From Dasania phycosphaerae (GTDB lineage: Bacteria > Pseudomonadota > Gammaproteobacteria > Pseudomonadales > Dasaniaceae), in the NCBI RefSeq assembly GCF_026891035.1, contig NZ_JAPTGG010000011.1:62001-126000 (forward strand): a stretch of DNA of 64,000 nucleotides, written 5' to 3'. Made by a program: the position numbers and the translations under genes. Shown one piece after another: positions 34,120 through 42,774 of this stretch. The notes beneath the pieces are model-generated. The model was not told where the DNA came from. It was given only the letters and a program-made list of their open reading frames with translations, and searched no databases. How positions within the stretch are numbered: position 1 is the stretch's first letter; each line of letters opens with the position of its first letter.

Positions 34120-34161
34120 GGCCTTAAGACGCCAGTAACACATGCGGCACGCTATTTACTG

Positions 34162-34194
34162 CAAACTTCATGGCCAAGCTAACCATGAAGTTTG
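34162..34194 (+). terminator. Perfect 12-bp inverted repeat
   Basis: CAAACTTCATGG/CCATGAAGTTTG with a 9-nt loop, 43 bp after the micro-protein stop and before the end of the convergent FMN reductase gene. It lacks a T-run, so it is a possible terminator for either side. Confidence 0.45.
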
Positions 34195-34249
34195 AGATAA
34201 ACGGAGTGGGGAAATGCCCGCTATTAGCAATCGCTAGGACAGAGGCCTG

Positions 34250-34789
34250 TTAACGCACACGCTCAACCATATTGATAAAATCACTAACATGCCTATCTAG
34301 CCTTGCCATTATTTTGGGGTCGGAAATAGTCATGGCTTCATCAAATATTTGATCCACTTGGGTGATCATCATTTCATGGCAGGCTTGTATTTTTGATAGG
34401 GTTGAATCAAACACCAGCTTTAAATGCGCTTGGGCTCTAGCGCCACCCACAGGGCTAACCGCCTGGGTAATAATTGAGATGGGCATGTCTTTTAATGCGG
34501 AGTTAAATGCAGGCCTAGAGGCCCAGTCAATCGCATTTTTTAATACTGCCGGGATGCTGTGATTATATTCTGGGGTGCAACAAACTATGCCGTCGGCCTG
34601 GGCTATTTTGGCAAGAAAATCGCGGATGATTTCAGGCCTTTCTTTATTTAAATCCTCTGAATAAAAAGGCAGCTGATCTAATTTTACTATTTCGGTTTCG
34701 TGCTCACCAAAAAGGCCTGCTATATTTTTTAATATTGCCAGGCTTCTGCTATTGCTATGAAAGCTACCCGATAAAAAAATAAACTTCAT
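34250..34789 (-). CDS. NADPH-dependent FMN reductase / flavodoxin-fold oxidoreductase
   Basis: 179 residues from ATG 34789; an upstream GTG at 34807 would add six. Phosphate-binding FLSGSFHSNSRSLAIL, CCTPEYNHSIPAVLKNAIDW (FMN-binding PEYNxSxPxxLKNAIDW motif) and SPVGGARAQAHLK define the NADPH-dependent FMN reductase family. Probable quinone, azo or chromate reductase; the substrate is not decided by sequence. Confidence 0.88.
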   Translation of the reverse strand: MKFIFLSGSFHSNSRSLAILKNIAGLFGEHETEIVKLDQLPFYSEDLNKERPEIIRDFLAKIAQADGIVCCTPEYNHSIPAVLKNAIDWASRPAFNSALKDMPISIITQAVSPVGGARAQAHLKLVFDSTLSKIQACHEMMITQVDQIFDEAMTISDPKIMARLDRHVSDFINMVERVR

Positions 34790-34877
34790 TTTATGCTCGC
34801 TGTTCACTCACTGTAGTTTTCATAAATAGATTAAGCGCTGGCTGGCCAGCGCTTATGGCAACGTGATTAAACCTGCC

Positions 34878-35534
34878 TTACAAGGCTTCAATAATATCGG
34901 CATACACCTCGTCAAACTTTCTAAAGGTGCTGTCGTTGTGATTGCAGCAGCGTATGCCGCCTTTTTTGATGTTGTAGATCCAGCCGTGTATTTGCACTTT
35001 GCCGGTAGCCAGTTTGGCGGCTACCGCGGGGTGGGTGCGTATGTGCTGCACTTGCTGTAGTACATTTTCTTCTATGGCTTCGGTCATGTGTTCGGCATCT
35101 ATGCACTGGTCATAGGGGATGCCGTGGCGCTCGCGCACTATTTCCATGGCCGAGCGGCAATGGCTTAGCCACTCTTTAACATGGGGCAGGCCGTTAAGTG
35201 CGTTTAGGTCCAGCGCACCTCTAATGGCACCGCAATCGGTGTGGCCACAAATAATAATATGCCTCACCCCCAGCACCGCCACAGCGTATTCTATAGAGGC
35301 GGTCATGCCGCCGGTTTCGTTGCTGTGCGGTGGGATAATATTACCCGCGTTGCGGCAGATAAATAAATCACCGGGGTCAGAGCCGGTGAGCATGTTGGGG
35401 TCTATGCGGGAGTCTGAGCAGGTAATAAACAATACATCGGGGTTTTGGCCATCTGCCAACGAGCCGAACAGGTCTTTGTTTTCGGGGTAAATATTTTTGC
35501 GAAAGTTGAGTACGCCTTTGATTATTTTTTCCAC
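34878..35534 (-). CDS. Beta-class carbonic anhydrase
   Basis: 218 residues, start GTG (an in-frame TGA just upstream rules out longer). Zinc ligands Cys-Asp in FITCSDSRIDP and His, Cys in IICGHTDCGAIRGAL; also HSNETGGMTASIEYAV. Interconverts CO2 and bicarbonate. It is about 100 bp downstream of pycB on the same strand, so it may supply bicarbonate to the biotin carboxylase subunit; this is inferred from position. Confidence 0.95.
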   Translation of the reverse strand: MEKIIKGVLNFRKNIYPENKDLFGSLADGQNPDVLFITCSDSRIDPNMLTGSDPGDLFICRNAGNIIPPHSNETGGMTASIEYAVAVLGVRHIIICGHTDCGAIRGALDLNALNGLPHVKEWLSHCRSAMEIVRERHGIPYDQCIDAEHMTEAIEENVLQQVQHIRTHPAVAAKLATGKVQIHGWIYNIKKGGIRCCNHNDSTFRKFDEVYADIIEAL

Positions 35535-35630
35535 TGCGGTTCATCTCTGTTGCTAACTGTGAATTTCCCCGCTCGCGTGTAGGCCTACAGGCAAGCGGGC
35601 ATTTTTTAGACAAGCTTGATCGGTTAGCTA

Positions 35631-37436
35631 TCAGCCTATTTCTATTAACACTTCGCCGGGCGTTACTCTATCACCCTTGGCCACATGTATGGCTTTTACT
35701 GTGCCAGCGATATTAGCATGAATTTCGGTTTCCATTTTCATGGCTTCGGCCACTAGCACTGATTGCCCTGCCGCTACCTGCTGGCCTACTTGTACCATAA
35801 CTTCTACCACATTACCCGGCATAGTGGTGCTAACGTGGCCGGGCTCGCTGGCGTGTTTGCGGCCGCTGTCGCCTTGGTGCTGGTATTCGTTTAGCGGCTC
35901 GAAGATGACCTCTTCGGGCATGCCATCCAAGGACAGGTATAGCTTGCGCTTACCGGCCTCGTGGCCACCTACGCCGGTGATGGCTACATCGTAAACCTCA
36001 CCGTGTACGGCAATTTTAAATTCTGAGGCACCGGCTTGTTTCAGCTTGCTGTCTTTGGCGCTGGCTACTGGCAATAGCTCTTCGGGTTTAAGGCTGCCCT
36101 CGGCACGCTGCTGCAAAAACTCGCGCCCCAAGTCGGGGAACATGGCGTAGGTAAGCACATCCTCTTCCGACTGGGCTAGGCTGCCTATGTCGGCACGCAG
36201 CTTGTTAAGCTCGGGCTGCAGTAAATCGGCGGGGCGGCCCACATCCACATGCTCGCTGCCTATGGCTTGCTTAAGCAGCTCTTCATTTACCTTGGCGGGG
36301 GCCGCACCATAGCCGCCTTGCAGGTAGCGCTTTACTTCGTTGGTAATGGTTTTGTAGCGCTGGCCGGCCAGCACATTATAAACCGCCTGGGTGCCTACTA
36401 TCTGTGAGGTAGGGGTCACTAGCGGTGGGTAGCCTAGGTCTTTGCGCACCTTGGGGATTTCGGCAAACACTTGTTGGATTTTATCCAGCGCGTTTTGCTC
36501 TTTTAATTGGTTGGCCAGGTTGGACATCATGCCACCGGGCACTTGGTTAATCTGCACGGATACATCTTCGCGGGTAAATTCGCTTTCAAACTGGTGATAC
36601 TTTTTGCGCACCTCCCTAAAGTATTCGGCGATTTCGCTAAGCAGCGCTAAATCCAAGCCGGTATCGTAGGGGCTGTCTTTTAAGGCGGCCACTTGCGCCT
36701 CGGTGGCGGGGTGGCTGGTGCCGTTGGCAAAGGCGGAGATGGCGGTATCTATGTGGCTGGCACCGGCCTCTATGGCTTTAAGCTGGCATAGCGGTGCCAA
36801 ACCGGCGGTGGAGTGGCTGTGTACCACTACCGGCACATCTAGCTCGGCGGTAAGGGCTTTGACCAAATCGTAGGTGGCGTAGGGGGTTAGCAAACCGGCC
36901 ATGTCTTTAATGGCGATGGAGTCTGCGCCCATATCGCGCATGGCATGGGCCTGCTGCACAAAAAGTTCGGGGGTATGCACAGGGCTGGTGGTGTAGCAAA
37001 TGGTGCCCTGAGCATGCTTGCCCGCTTTTTTGACCGCTTTCATGGCGGTTTCTAGGTTGCGTACGTCGTTAAGGGCATCAAACACGCGAAATACATCTAT
37101 GCCGTTTTCTGCTGACTTGGCCACAAAGGCCTCTACCACATCATCGGCATAGTGGCGGTAGCCCAAGAGGTTTTGGCCGCGCAGTAGCATTTGCAGGCGG
37201 GTGTTGGGTAGGGCGGCACGCAGCTGGCGCAGGCGCTGCCAGGGGTCTTCTTTTAAAAAGCGCACACAGGCATCAAAGGTGGCGCCGCCCCATACCTCTA
37301 GCGACCAGTAGCCTACTTGGTCTAGTTTGTCGCATATGGGCAGCATGTCTTCGGTGCGCATGCGGGTGGCAATTAGCGATTGGTGGGCATCGCGCAATAT
37401 CACATCGGTGACGGCTACGGCGGTTGGCTTGGTCAT
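35631..37436 (-). CDS. pycB: Pyruvate carboxylase subunit B / oxaloacetate decarboxylase alpha type
   Basis: 601 residues from ATG 37436 (AGGAG at 9 nt); an upstream frame adds 12. Carboxyltransferase barrel VTDVILRDAHQSLIATRMR, metal-binding VHSHSTAG and Lys in IAIKDMAGLL, then a linker rich in charged residues, and a biotinyl domain with VAEAMKMETEI near residue 567. Together with the adjacent biotin carboxylase it makes the two-subunit pyruvate carboxylase of Pseudomonas-type bacteria. No OadB or OadG genes are near, so decarboxylation with sodium pumping is unlikely. Confidence 0.92.
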   Translation of the reverse strand: MTKPTAVAVTDVILRDAHQSLIATRMRTEDMLPICDKLDQVGYWSLEVWGGATFDACVRFLKEDPWQRLRQLRAALPNTRLQMLLRGQNLLGYRHYADDVVEAFVAKSAENGIDVFRVFDALNDVRNLETAMKAVKKAGKHAQGTICYTTSPVHTPELFVQQAHAMRDMGADSIAIKDMAGLLTPYATYDLVKALTAELDVPVVVHSHSTAGLAPLCQLKAIEAGASHIDTAISAFANGTSHPATEAQVAALKDSPYDTGLDLALLSEIAEYFREVRKKYHQFESEFTREDVSVQINQVPGGMMSNLANQLKEQNALDKIQQVFAEIPKVRKDLGYPPLVTPTSQIVGTQAVYNVLAGQRYKTITNEVKRYLQGGYGAAPAKVNEELLKQAIGSEHVDVGRPADLLQPELNKLRADIGSLAQSEEDVLTYAMFPDLGREFLQQRAEGSLKPEELLPVASAKDSKLKQAGASEFKIAVHGEVYDVAITGVGGHEAGKRKLYLSLDGMPEEVIFEPLNEYQHQGDSGRKHASEPGHVSTTMPGNVVEVMVQVGQQVAAGQSVLVAEAMKMETEIHANIAGTVKAIHVAKGDRVTPGEVLIEIG

Positions 37437-37502
37437 GGTTGGTTTCTCCTGCGCAAGCTGGGCTTGCGGCAATGGTTATTCTTGATGTTGTTAAGTTAGG
37501 GC

Positions 37503-38918
37503 TTACCAGCCTGCATAAGCAGCAATGGCGGAGGCTAAGGCGAGTGCCGTTTCGCTGGGGTGGCGCTTATCGGAATAGTTGAGCAGCTCGGGGTGGCTGG
37601 GCACAAAGCTGGTATCAAAGTTGGCCGCGGCAAAATCAGGGTGCTGCAAGATTTGCTGGTAATAGCTGGCGGTGGTTTTGATGCCGTGCAGGCGCATGTC
37701 ATCCAGCGCACGCTTGCCACGGGCTACGGCCTCCTCCCAGGTTAGGGCCCACACCACTAGCTTGAGGCACATGGAGTCGTAATAGGGGGGGATTTCATAG
37801 CCGGTATAAATGGCGGTATCCACTCGCACACCGGGGCCGCCGGGAGCGTAGTAGTGGGAGATGCGGCCAAAGCTGGGTAAAAAGTCGTTTTTGGGGTCTT
37901 CGGCGTTGATACGAAATTGCAGGGCGTAGCCGCGATAGCTAATATCCTGCTGGCGGTAGCTCAGCTTTAGGCCTGCGGCTATGCGCAGCTGCTCGCGCAC
38001 TATATCTACCCCGGTAATTTGCTCACTAATGGTGTGCTCTACCTGTACCCGGGTGTTCATCTCCATAAAGTACACTTCGTTACCCGCCAGCAAAAACTCT
38101 ACGGTGCCGGCATTGGTATAGCCCACGGCCTCGGCTGCTTTAACGGCTAGGCCGCCTATGTACTGGCGCTGCTCTGGGGTGAGTTGGGGGCTGGGGGCAA
38201 TTTCAATGAGCTTTTGGTTGCGGCGCTGTATAGAGCAGTCGCGCTCGTATAGGTGCACCACGTTGCCGTGGCTGTCGGCCAGTATTTGCACCTCTATGTG
38301 GCGCGGATTAACTATGCACTTTTCCATAAACACTTCGGCAGAGCCAAAGGCTTTGGTGGCCTCGGAGATAACGCGGGGGTATTGCTGTTTGAGCTCTTCG
38401 GCGCTGTCGCAGCGGCGTATGCCGCGGCCGCCACCGCCAGAGGTGGCTTTGACCATCACCGGGTAGCCTATCTCGGCAGCTAGGGCTAAGGCTTCATCAA
38501 TATCAGCTAGGTTGCCCTCTGAGCCGGGGGTAATGGGCACACCGGCTGCACGCATGGCATCGCGGGCTTGGGTTTTGTCGCCCATTTGATGGATTAACTC
38601 GGAGCGTGGGCCTATAAACGTCACCCCGTTTTGCTCACACAGGCGGGCGAACTCAGCATTTTCTGATAAAAAACCGTAGCCGGGGTGTATGGCATCACAG
38701 CCGGTCTCTAAGGCTAGGTTGACTATGCGCAGTGGGTCTAAGTAGCCCGCTAATGGATCTTCACCCAGTGAGTAGGCCTCATCGGCGCGCTTGACATGCA
38801 GGGCGTAGCGGTCGGGCTCGGTATAAATGGCGGTGGAACGTATACCCATTTCGGCACAGGCCCGCACTATGCGCACGGCTATCTCGCCACGGTTGGCAAT
38901 TAATACTTTTTTTAACAT
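37503..38918 (-). CDS. pycA: Pyruvate carboxylase subunit A (biotin carboxylase)
   Basis: 471 residues. ATP-grasp biotin carboxylase: KVLIANRGEIAVRIVRA, HPGYGFLSENAEFA, glycine loop KATSGGGGRGIRR, EKCIVNPRHIEVQI, FMEMNTRVQVEHTISE with catalytic Arg/Glu, and the C-terminal domain. It is 66 bp before pycB and shares its strand. The divergent LysR gene at 39076 is the likely regulator. Confidence 0.94.
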   Translation of the reverse strand: MLKKVLIANRGEIAVRIVRACAEMGIRSTAIYTEPDRYALHVKRADEAYSLGEDPLAGYLDPLRIVNLALETGCDAIHPGYGFLSENAEFARLCEQNGVTFIGPRSELIHQMGDKTQARDAMRAAGVPITPGSEGNLADIDEALALAAEIGYPVMVKATSGGGGRGIRRCDSAEELKQQYPRVISEATKAFGSAEVFMEKCIVNPRHIEVQILADSHGNVVHLYERDCSIQRRNQKLIEIAPSPQLTPEQRQYIGGLAVKAAEAVGYTNAGTVEFLLAGNEVYFMEMNTRVQVEHTISEQITGVDIVREQLRIAAGLKLSYRQQDISYRGYALQFRINAEDPKNDFLPSFGRISHYYAPGGPGVRVDTAIYTGYEIPPYYDSMCLKLVVWALTWEEAVARGKRALDDMRLHGIKTTASYYQQILQHPDFAAANFDTSFVPSHPELLNYSDKRHPSETALALASAIAAYAGW

Positions 38919-39027
38919 GCTGCTCTCTCGGCTCAGTTGCTACTGGCTGCGTTATTCGACCTTTAGGTTAAGGATTGCTGGCCATGCTACCTCTACGCCT
39001 TAATAAGTTAAAATTGATATTATTTGG

Positions 39028-39057
39028 TTTATCTATAAGGTATTACTTATAGATAAA
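39028..39057. promoter_or_regulatory. Perfect 12-bp inverted repeat between pycA and the LysR gene
   Basis: TTTATCTATAAG and CTTATAGATAAA flank GTATTA. Inside is ATAAG-N6-CTTAT, a LysR-type T-N11-A-like dyad. It lies 18 bp before the LysR ATG and about 110 bp from the pycA start, placed for autorepression and activation. Confidence 0.75.
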
Positions 39058-39075
39058 TAGAAAACGACCCAGATT

Positions 39076-40014
39076 ATGCCCCTATCCATTAAAAACCTTA
39101 TCGGCCGCCTCACTTTTAGGCAGCTGCAAATCTTTAAGGCGGTATACGAACTGCAAAGCTACAGCAAAGCCGGGGATCTATTAGGCTTAACCCAGCCCGC
39201 TGTTAGCAGCCAGATACGCCAGCTGGAGCAAGCCCTAGAGCAAACCCTGTTTGAATACGTGGGGCGGCGGCTGTTTTATACCGCTGCTGGCGAGCGGCTG
39301 GCGCTAAGCATTAATACGATTTTTACTGAATTGGGTGACCTGCAAACGGATATGGCGGCTCTCAAGGGGCAGGTAGCCGGTGAGCTGAAGTTAGTCGCGG
39401 TAAACACCGCACAGTATGTAGTGCCCTATATGCTGCGCGCCTTTCTTAACCTGCACCCGCAAATCAATGTGAGCGTAAAAGTAGTAAACCGCGCCACCGC
39501 CCTGCAGCGGCTCAGCGACAACAGCGATGACTTGGTGATTATGGCCATGGTGCCCAACGACAAACCCTTCACCTCGCTACCGTTTTTAGATAACGAGCTA
39601 GTGCCGGTTTTGCCCCAGGGCCACCCCTTGCTGCAACAAGCCAGTATCAGCCCACAAGAGTTTTTAGATAGCCAATTGCTAATGCGCGAGCCGGGCTCGG
39701 GTAATAGGCTGGCACTGGAGCTGCACTGCCAACAGCAACGCCTGCGCATTAAGCCCAGTATGGAGCTGGGCTCTAATGACGCCATTAAGCACGCGGTAAT
39801 GGCAGGGTTAGGAGTAGCGGTATTGCCCAAGCTCAGCATATTGCCGGAGCTAGAACTGGGTAAATTGAACATTGCCAATATTGCTGGCTTTCCGCTGCGC
39901 CGCAGCTGGTGTGTGGTGTATCCGCAGGCCAAGCACCTCACCCCCAGCATGCAGGCGTTTTTGGATTATATTCAGCAGAACATTAAGCAGTTTGAGCAGA
40001 TATTTATAAACTAG
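39076..40014 (+). CDS. LysR-family regulator divergent from pycAB
   Basis: 312 residues. Helix-turn-helix FRQLQIFKAVYELQSYSKAG, then LTQPAVSSQIRQLEQ; effector domain from about residue 100 (GELKLVAVNTAQYVVPYML). The N-terminus is slightly extended (PLSIKNLIGRL). Orientation and operator fit a pyruvate carboxylase regulator (PycR of Pseudomonas is the known counterpart); some CbbR-like features in the effector domain mean a CO2/metabolite signal is also conceivable. The effector is unknown. Confidence 0.88.
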   Translation: MPLSIKNLIGRLTFRQLQIFKAVYELQSYSKAGDLLGLTQPAVSSQIRQLEQALEQTLFEYVGRRLFYTAAGERLALSINTIFTELGDLQTDMAALKGQVAGELKLVAVNTAQYVVPYMLRAFLNLHPQINVSVKVVNRATALQRLSDNSDDLVIMAMVPNDKPFTSLPFLDNELVPVLPQGHPLLQQASISPQEFLDSQLLMREPGSGNRLALELHCQQQRLRIKPSMELGSNDAIKHAVMAGLGVAVLPKLSILPELELGKLNIANIAGFPLRRSWCVVYPQAKHLTPSMQAFLDYIQQNIKQFEQIFIN

Positions 40015-40047
40015 GGGCGGTAAATAATGAATACGCCATAAACAACA

Positions 40048-40068
40048 AGGCCGCCCTAAAGGCGGCCT
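40048..40068. terminator. Hairpin between LysR and PEP-CTERM genes
   Basis: AGGCCGCC/GGCGGCCT with loop CTAAA. It sits between two convergent genes, 34 bp after the LysR stop. Weak U-tracts on both sides. Confidence 0.75.
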
Positions 40069-40091
40069 GGTAAGATCAAAAACTTGAAGGT

Positions 40092-40679
40092 TTAGCTTTT
40101 TCTGACGCGGGCAACAGCTGTTACCACTAGCCCCATTAGTAGCAGACCTATAGTGCTGGGCTCAGAAACGCTAGCCGTGTTAACAATATTAAGAACATGG
40201 CCCGAACCGTTAGAGCGGAAGATATTATTAATGGCGCTGCCATCAGATAAAAAGCCTGTCACTTGCGCACCGGCGTAGCTATTAAAATTACCTAATACAC
40301 TTAAACCATAACCTGTTACGGTTACTATGCTATCAAAGCCATTGGTAAAGAATTCACCGCCAAAGCTACCACCAGTAATGTTAATAATATGGTCTATACC
40401 GTTTAGTCTAATATCATTGGCTATTGACCCACCCATAATATTAGCTGTGTGATTAATGCCATTTAAAACACCTAGGTCACCCGTAATCAAGCCATCATAG
40501 ATATTGGCGGTATAGCCAAAACCATTTAGCCCCAAGTTACCATTAACAACACCACCGGTTATCAAATCAACGTTATCACTATACACAGTACCTGCAGTTG
40601 GGCCGCTAATAACGATAGCATTAGCAGTTAGTGAAAATATTAACCCTAGGGCTGCGATAGATAGCTTTAGTGCTTTCAT
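40092..40679 (-). CDS. PEP-CTERM protein with internal repeats
   Basis: 195 residues. Signal peptide (KLSIAALGLIFSLTANA), a mature region with four or so imperfect units of about 24 residues, G-G-x-x-N-G-x-x-x-x-N-G (GGVVNGNLGLNGFGYTANIY, GDLGVLNGINHTANIM, NDIRLNGIDHIINITGGS, TNGFDSIVTVTG), and the sorting tail SEPSTIGLLLMGLVVTAVA plus RVRKS. The repeats suggest a beta-helix surface protein. Promoter architecture matches the gene at 7093-7566. Confidence 0.9.
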   Translation of the reverse strand: MKALKLSIAALGLIFSLTANAIVISGPTAGTVYSDNVDLITGGVVNGNLGLNGFGYTANIYDGLITGDLGVLNGINHTANIMGGSIANDIRLNGIDHIINITGGSFGGEFFTNGFDSIVTVTGYGLSVLGNFNSYAGAQVTGFLSDGSAINNIFRSNGSGHVLNIVNTASVSEPSTIGLLLMGLVVTAVARVRKS

Positions 40680-40715
40680 AGGTTTTCCTTAATTAATTAA
40701 CAATAGAATCACTTA

Positions 40716-40732
40716 AGCAAAAATAACACCAA
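40716..40732 (-). promoter_or_regulatory. Candidate sigma-54 promoter of the second PEP-CTERM gene
   Basis: Minus strand TTGGTGTTATTTTTGCT, with GG-N10-GC and TTGCT at -12. The -12 GC is 38 bp before the ATG. Confidence 0.6.
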
Positions 40733-40791
40733 GAAAAAAACCAAATTAAATCAAACGCTTACAACAAGATCACTACAAGCCTGTAAATTTT

Positions 40792-40808
40792 ACCGACAAT
40801 TAGCTTAG
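40792..40808 (-). promoter_or_regulatory. PEP-CTERM upstream activating motif, copy 2
   Basis: TGTCGGTAAAATTTACA on the minus strand, 62 bp upstream of the -24. Copy 1 at 7673 differs at one base of 17. Confidence 0.65.
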
Positions 40809-40983
40809 CGCCCAGCAATAATTGAAATAGCCTTAGCTGTGCACCTACACACATAAATACGTCCAATAACCGCTTATTTTTTTATGTCGCTGTATAAACC
40901 GCCAAAGCGCTGCAGACCCCAACGTTAAGCGCTAAGCTATAGGCCTTAATTCACTTTGCCACTATTAATTTAGGATATTGGCT
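40809..40983. other. Intergenic region before the amidoligase gene
   Basis: About 175 bp with no frame. It should hold the amidoligase promoter; no box is convincing. Confidence 0.4.
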
Positions 40984-41970
40984 ATGGCAAGTACCCTCGA
41001 TTTTAAACTACCGCCGGTTATGCTTAATGCTAGCGGCCACCCCCGCCGGGTGGGATTTGAGCTGGAGTTTTCAGGGCTGAGCCTGGAGCAAGCGGCCAGT
41101 GCCATTTTGACCACACTGGGCGGCACCATAGTGCAGCAAACCGCTGCCGAACAGGTGATAAGGGTAGATGCGCTGGGTGACTTTACGGTTGAAATTGATT
41201 GGAGTTACCTAAAACGTATAGCCGCTGAAAAAGGGCAAAGCGGTGAAAACGAAGAGTGGCTTAGCTTACTCAGCAGTGCTGCCAGTGTATTAGTACCCAT
41301 AGAGGTGGTGTGCCCGCCTATCGCCATAGAGGCATTAAATACCTTGCAGCCTATGGTTGCTGCCCTGCGCCAAGCTGGCGCGGTGGGCACGGAAGAGTCT
41401 TTATTGGCGGCCTACGGTGTACATATTAACCCCGAGTTGCCCAACCTAGATGCGACTACGATATTTTCTTACCTACGCGCGTTTGCATTGTTGCAGTGGT
41501 GGTTGGTGGACGCCCATGATGTAAATGCCAGCCGCAAAATAAGCCCCTATATCGATTTGTATTCCAACCAGTATATAGCGCTATTACTGTCACGCAGCCA
41601 ACCCAGCATGGACACACTTTTTTCAGATTATTTGGCCTATAACGCCTCTCGTAATCGCGCCTTAGATTTGTTGCCGCTATTTGCAGAAATCTATCCTAAG
41701 AGGCTGCGGCTAGTCGTTGATGACCCCAGAATTAAAGCTAGGCCCACCTTTCATTATCGTTTACCCAACTGCAATATTGAGCATGAAGATTGGTCTTTGG
41801 CTCAATCATGGAATCTCTGGTGGGTGGTTGAGGCATTAGCACAGCGCCACGATGACCTTGATGCCTTAGGCCAAATATTTGTGCAGGAAAACCAAGCTAT
41901 CACCGGGGTAAATCGCAAAAAATGGCTAGAGCGTATTGATCTATGGTTAACAAAACACGCATTGGTGTAA
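40984..41970 (+). CDS. Amidoligase-family enzyme
   Basis: 328 residues from ATG 40984 (AGGA at 8 nt; a TTG at 40978 is too close to it). The N-terminus RRVGFELEFSGLSLEQAA has the GxExE signature of glutamine-synthetase-fold amidoligases, followed by DFTVEIDWSYLKR and EVVCPPIAI with further acidic metal/ATP residues, YGVHINPELP, and RALDLLPLF. The family is predicted to make amide bonds in an ATP-dependent manner; the substrates are unknown. Overlaps the glutamine amidotransferase gene by 28 bp, the gene pair described for this family from comparative genomics. Confidence 0.85.
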   Translation: MASTLDFKLPPVMLNASGHPRRVGFELEFSGLSLEQAASAILTTLGGTIVQQTAAEQVIRVDALGDFTVEIDWSYLKRIAAEKGQSGENEEWLSLLSSAASVLVPIEVVCPPIAIEALNTLQPMVAALRQAGAVGTEESLLAAYGVHINPELPNLDATTIFSYLRAFALLQWWLVDAHDVNASRKISPYIDLYSNQYIALLLSRSQPSMDTLFSDYLAYNASRNRALDLLPLFAEIYPKRLRLVVDDPRIKARPTFHYRLPNCNIEHEDWSLAQSWNLWWVVEALAQRHDDLDALGQIFVQENQAITGVNRKKWLERIDLWLTKHALV

Positions 41971-42608
41971 CCGGTAACGCCAAGCGCTGGTCTCCCAGCT
42001 GGTATTGCACCGCACTGGCCTTGCAGCTAGCGGGCGCTAGCGCGCATCGCATTAGCACCCGTCACACACCCAAGCACGATAATTTTGATGCGCTTATTAT
42101 TGGTGGCGGCGATGATATTAGCCCCGAGCATTACCAAGGCGATATGCAGCAACCCGTTACCCTGGATACTGAGCGCGACCAGTTAGAAATTGAGTGTATA
42201 GAAAAAGCATTAAACCAGCGCCTGCCGCTTTTAGGCATATGCCGTGGCGCACAACTCATTAATGTGGTGTTAGGCGGCAATCTACACCAGGATATCAGGC
42301 CCATACGCCAACTCACCTATAACCGCCCAGGGCTATTGGCCACTAAGCAGGTGCGTTTAGCCGCTGAATCTACTCTTGCCGCTATATGCGGTAAAACCCG
42401 TTTGCGCGTTAATAGCTTGCATCATCAAGCCGTAAAAAACCCCGGTGCCGAGCTCAAGATAGTCGGCTGGGACCTGGACAATATTAGCCAGGCGATTGAA
42501 TCTGACAAATATCCCATTATCGGTGTGCAATGGCACCCGGAATATCTTTTTTATTTGCCTGCGCAGTTTGCTTTGTTTCGCTGGCTGGTCAAACAACAGC
42601 AGGCTTAA
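41943..42608 (+). CDS. Class I glutamine amidotransferase (peptidase C26 type)
   Basis: 221 residues. Nucleophile elbow LLGICRGAQLINVVLGG with Cys; His-Glu in VQWHPEYLF. ALIIGGGDDISPEHYQGD is typical of gamma-Glu-GABA hydrolase (PuuD)-like enzymes. Coupled by 28-bp overlap to the amidoligase: it could supply ammonia or hydrolyse a gamma-glutamyl product. Which applies is not shown. Confidence 0.9.
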   Translation: MVNKTRIGVTGNAKRWSPSWYCTALALQLAGASAHRISTRHTPKHDNFDALIIGGGDDISPEHYQGDMQQPVTLDTERDQLEIECIEKALNQRLPLLGICRGAQLINVVLGGNLHQDIRPIRQLTYNRPGLLATKQVRLAAESTLAAICGKTRLRVNSLHHQAVKNPGAELKIVGWDLDNISQAIESDKYPIIGVQWHPEYLFYLPAQFALFRWLVKQQQA

Positions 42609-42705
42609 ACGCTAGCGACGCTAGATTAACCCCAGTATTTGTTTGCCTTGCTTAAATCACTGTACACTCTGCAACTCTAGCCGTATAAAAATAGAGATCT
42701 GTAAT

Positions 42706-42774
42706 ATGTGCCGTCATTATTGTGTAAGCCTTAGCTCCCCAGCAAAAACTATCCAGCCATACTGTGAGATCTAA
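42706..42774 (+). CDS. Cys-rich 22-residue leader peptide (candidate)
   Basis: ATG TGC CGT CAT TAT TGT opens a frame of 22 codons (MCRHYCVSLSSPAKTIQPYC, then EI) that ends inside rsuA, overlapping its start by 11 bp in another frame. Three Cys and a His in so short a peptide, and the overlap, suggest translational coupling. No strong SD (CTGTAAT) is seen; chance is possible. Confidence 0.3.
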   Translation: MCRHYCVSLSSPAKTIQPYCEI

